NCBI GenBank assembly: GCA_003176035.1
Contig: PSRL01000156.1
Coordinates: forward strand, 1-6,333
Source of the DNA: Verrucomicrobiota bacterium
Lineage (GTDB): Bacteria; Verrucomicrobiota; Verrucomicrobiia; Chthoniobacterales; Xiphinematobacteraceae
Direction: 5' to 3'
DNA: 6,333 bases
Part shown: piece after piece, positions 5,614-6,333 of the stretch
Numbering within the stretch: position 1 is the first letter of the stretch
How the letters are laid out: each line of letters starts with the position of its first letter
The notes under the pieces: model-generated
Database searches by the model: none
Seen by the model: the letters and a program-made list of their open reading frames with translations, nothing else
Told to the model about the DNA's origin: nothing
Position numbers and translations under genes: made by a program

Positions 5614-6114
5614 ATGACTACAACGCCCTCTTTGCCATCTGCGAACATCAGATGCCTAATAGTATCGGTTCCCGAACAAAAAATGCAACTGCGACAAGCG
5701 CATCAAATTTTATCCACATATACTATTTCCACTTCAAAATTTGGACTCGGCTTTTGTAAAGATAGTTTCAAAACCCCGTTAGGGCGCTTCTACATACACT
5801 CAAAAATTGGAAATGGTGCCGCTCCAGGAGAAATTTTTCGGGGGCGGCAGCCTAGTGGAATCATTGCTCCGCAGGGCGGCGAAGAAGACCTCATCACCAC
5901 TCGCATCCTTTGGCTCGGCGGCTTGGATGCGGAGAACGCCAACACGAAAGATCGCTACATTTACATACATGGAACTAATCAGGAACATCTTCTGGGCCAA
6001 CCTGCTAGTCATGGCTGCATTCGCATGTACAACAGCGAAATTTGCGAATTGTTTGATCGGGTCGAGAATAACGATCCGGTCATCATTTTGAACACACAAT
6101 TTCCTTCTCGTTGA
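5614..6114 (+). CDS. YkuD-family L,D-transpeptidase
   Basis: This 166-residue protein consists almost only of the YkuD catalytic domain, which makes 3-3 peptidoglycan crosslinks or attaches proteins to diaminopimelate. The signature is complete: His119 in IYIHGT, then SHGCIRM with His133, catalytic Cys135 and Arg137. The N-terminal strand IRCLIVSVPEQKMQL (12-26), TYTISTSKFGLG (35-46) and KTPLGRFYI (53-61) are typical. It belongs to a compact subgroup with an ITTRILWLGGL segment. There is no signal peptide or membrane anchor, which is unexpected for a cell-wall enzyme. The start at 5614 is preferred because GAAAGG lies 12 bases upstream; an ATG at 5587 would add MARERYFSL and still give no signal peptide. 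Divergent asd feeds diaminopimelate synthesis, a possible but unproven functional link. Confidence 0.9.
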   Translation: MTTTPSLPSANIRCLIVSVPEQKMQLRQAHQILSTYTISTSKFGLGFCKDSFKTPLGRFYIHSKIGNGAAPGEIFRGRQPSGIIAPQGGEEDLITTRILWLGGLDAENANTKDRYIYIHGTNQEHLLGQPASHGCIRMYNSEICELFDRVENNDPVIILNTQFPSR

Positions 6115-6138
6115 TCTGTTTAGAGATATTCCTATCAT
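6111..6138 (+). promoter_or_regulatory. Weak candidate promoter for the lipoprotein gene
   Basis: TTGATC (6111-6116, four of six consensus bases) and TATCAT (6133-6138, five of six) are 16 bases apart. They overlap the transpeptidase stop codon. A start near 6145 would leave a leader of about 88 bases. The 118-base spacer (6115-6232) shows no better match. Confidence 0.25.
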
Positions 6139-6232
6139 CCAATCTTTCAAGAATGATAATTTTTCGTTGTAAGCCATAAGGGATTCGCCAGAATACGCTT
6201 CACGCAACCAGCGAAAAAAGGGGGGAGACAAA

Positions 6233-6333
6233 TTGAAGTTCGTTAAGATGACTGCTATCATCGCCATCGCCGGCGCCGCTTTAGGTCTTGGCGCATGTGC
6301 CAAACCAAAACCACAAGTGCAACCAGCACCAGC
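6233..6333 (+). CDS. Predicted lipoprotein, N-terminus only (cut by window edge)
   Basis: A TTG at 6233 opens a frame that encodes a short basic start (MKFVKM), a hydrophobic stretch (TAIIAIAGAALGL) and a lipobox LGAC, with Cys22 as the predicted lipidation site. AKPKPQVQPAP follows, a Pro/Lys/Gln-rich segment typical of the flexible linker of an outer-membrane lipoprotein. The TTG is preferred to the ATG at 6248 because GGGGAG in a G-rich run ends five bases upstream of it, the strongest ribosome site in the window. The ATG would also remove the basic start of the signal. The frame is open to the window edge, 33 codons plus two bases. Codons are richer in C and G at third positions than in neighbouring genes (ATC GCC ATC GCC GGC GCC), perhaps reflecting high expression. 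A Pal/OmpA-type lipoprotein is one guess, but no domain is visible. Confidence 0.65.
   Translation, partial: MKFVKMTAIIAIAGAALGLGACAKPKPQVQPAP

Noticed and set aside
6134..6165. Terminator after the L,D-transpeptidase (ATCAT ... ATGAT then T-run)
   Set aside because: The stem is AT-only at its base with an interrupted interior, too weak to call.
5800..6303. Long minus-strand frame opposite the L,D-transpeptidase
   Set aside because: It is a shadow of the catalytic domain gene on the other strand, whose motifs are unambiguous.

Overview
The window looks like chromosomal DNA from a Gram-negative bacterium with an LPS-bearing outer membrane. It has a BamD-like periplasmic TPR protein, an LptE-family lipoprotein, an L,D-transpeptidase and a second predicted lipoprotein. 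Moderate GC, a free-standing 5'-3' exonuclease next to transketolase, and a long cysteine-free BamD-like protein translationally coupled to LptE are reminiscent of Verrucomicrobiota. That placement is an inference from protein flavour, not the result of a search. There is no phage, transposase, CRISPR array, rRNA or tRNA gene that I can support.

Layout. From the left edge to 1467 there is a minus-strand operon: a stand-alone 5'-3' exonuclease (1467 to 544), then after 15 bases the N-terminal 176 codons of transketolase (528 to 1, cut by the window edge). A 306-base divergent intergenic region (1468-1773) separates it from a plus-strand operon. This region holds a plausible minus-strand promoter and two abutting perfect hairpins that would lie in the leader of the exonuclease-transketolase mRNA. 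It also holds an unrecognised short minus-strand reading frame. The plus-strand operon (1774-4209) is bamD-like, lptE-like and rsmI: the first pair overlap by ATGA, the second pair are one base apart, and a short hairpin with a T-run follows. A 354-base gap (4210-4563) has no convincing gene but carries several inverted repeats. It lies between convergent genes, with asd (aspartate-semialdehyde dehydrogenase) running leftward from 5559. A 54-base divergent spacer leads to a plus-strand YkuD-type L,D-transpeptidase (5614-6114). A new lipoprotein gene with a TTG start and a strong ribosome binding site begins at 6233 and runs off the right edge.

How the genes fit together. The central operon supplies periplasmic and outer-membrane assembly parts (OMP insertion and LPS delivery) along with a 16S rRNA 2'-O-methyltransferase. 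asd supplies aspartate semialdehyde for lysine, threonine and methionine and for diaminopimelate, the residue that L,D-transpeptidases crosslink; it is divergent from just such an enzyme. The left operon combines DNA replication/repair with the pentose phosphate pathway, a pairing with no obvious functional logic. Most of the window is ordinary housekeeping sequence. The least explained parts are the leader hairpins at 1504-1533, the short frame at 1448-1666 and the gap at 4210-4563.
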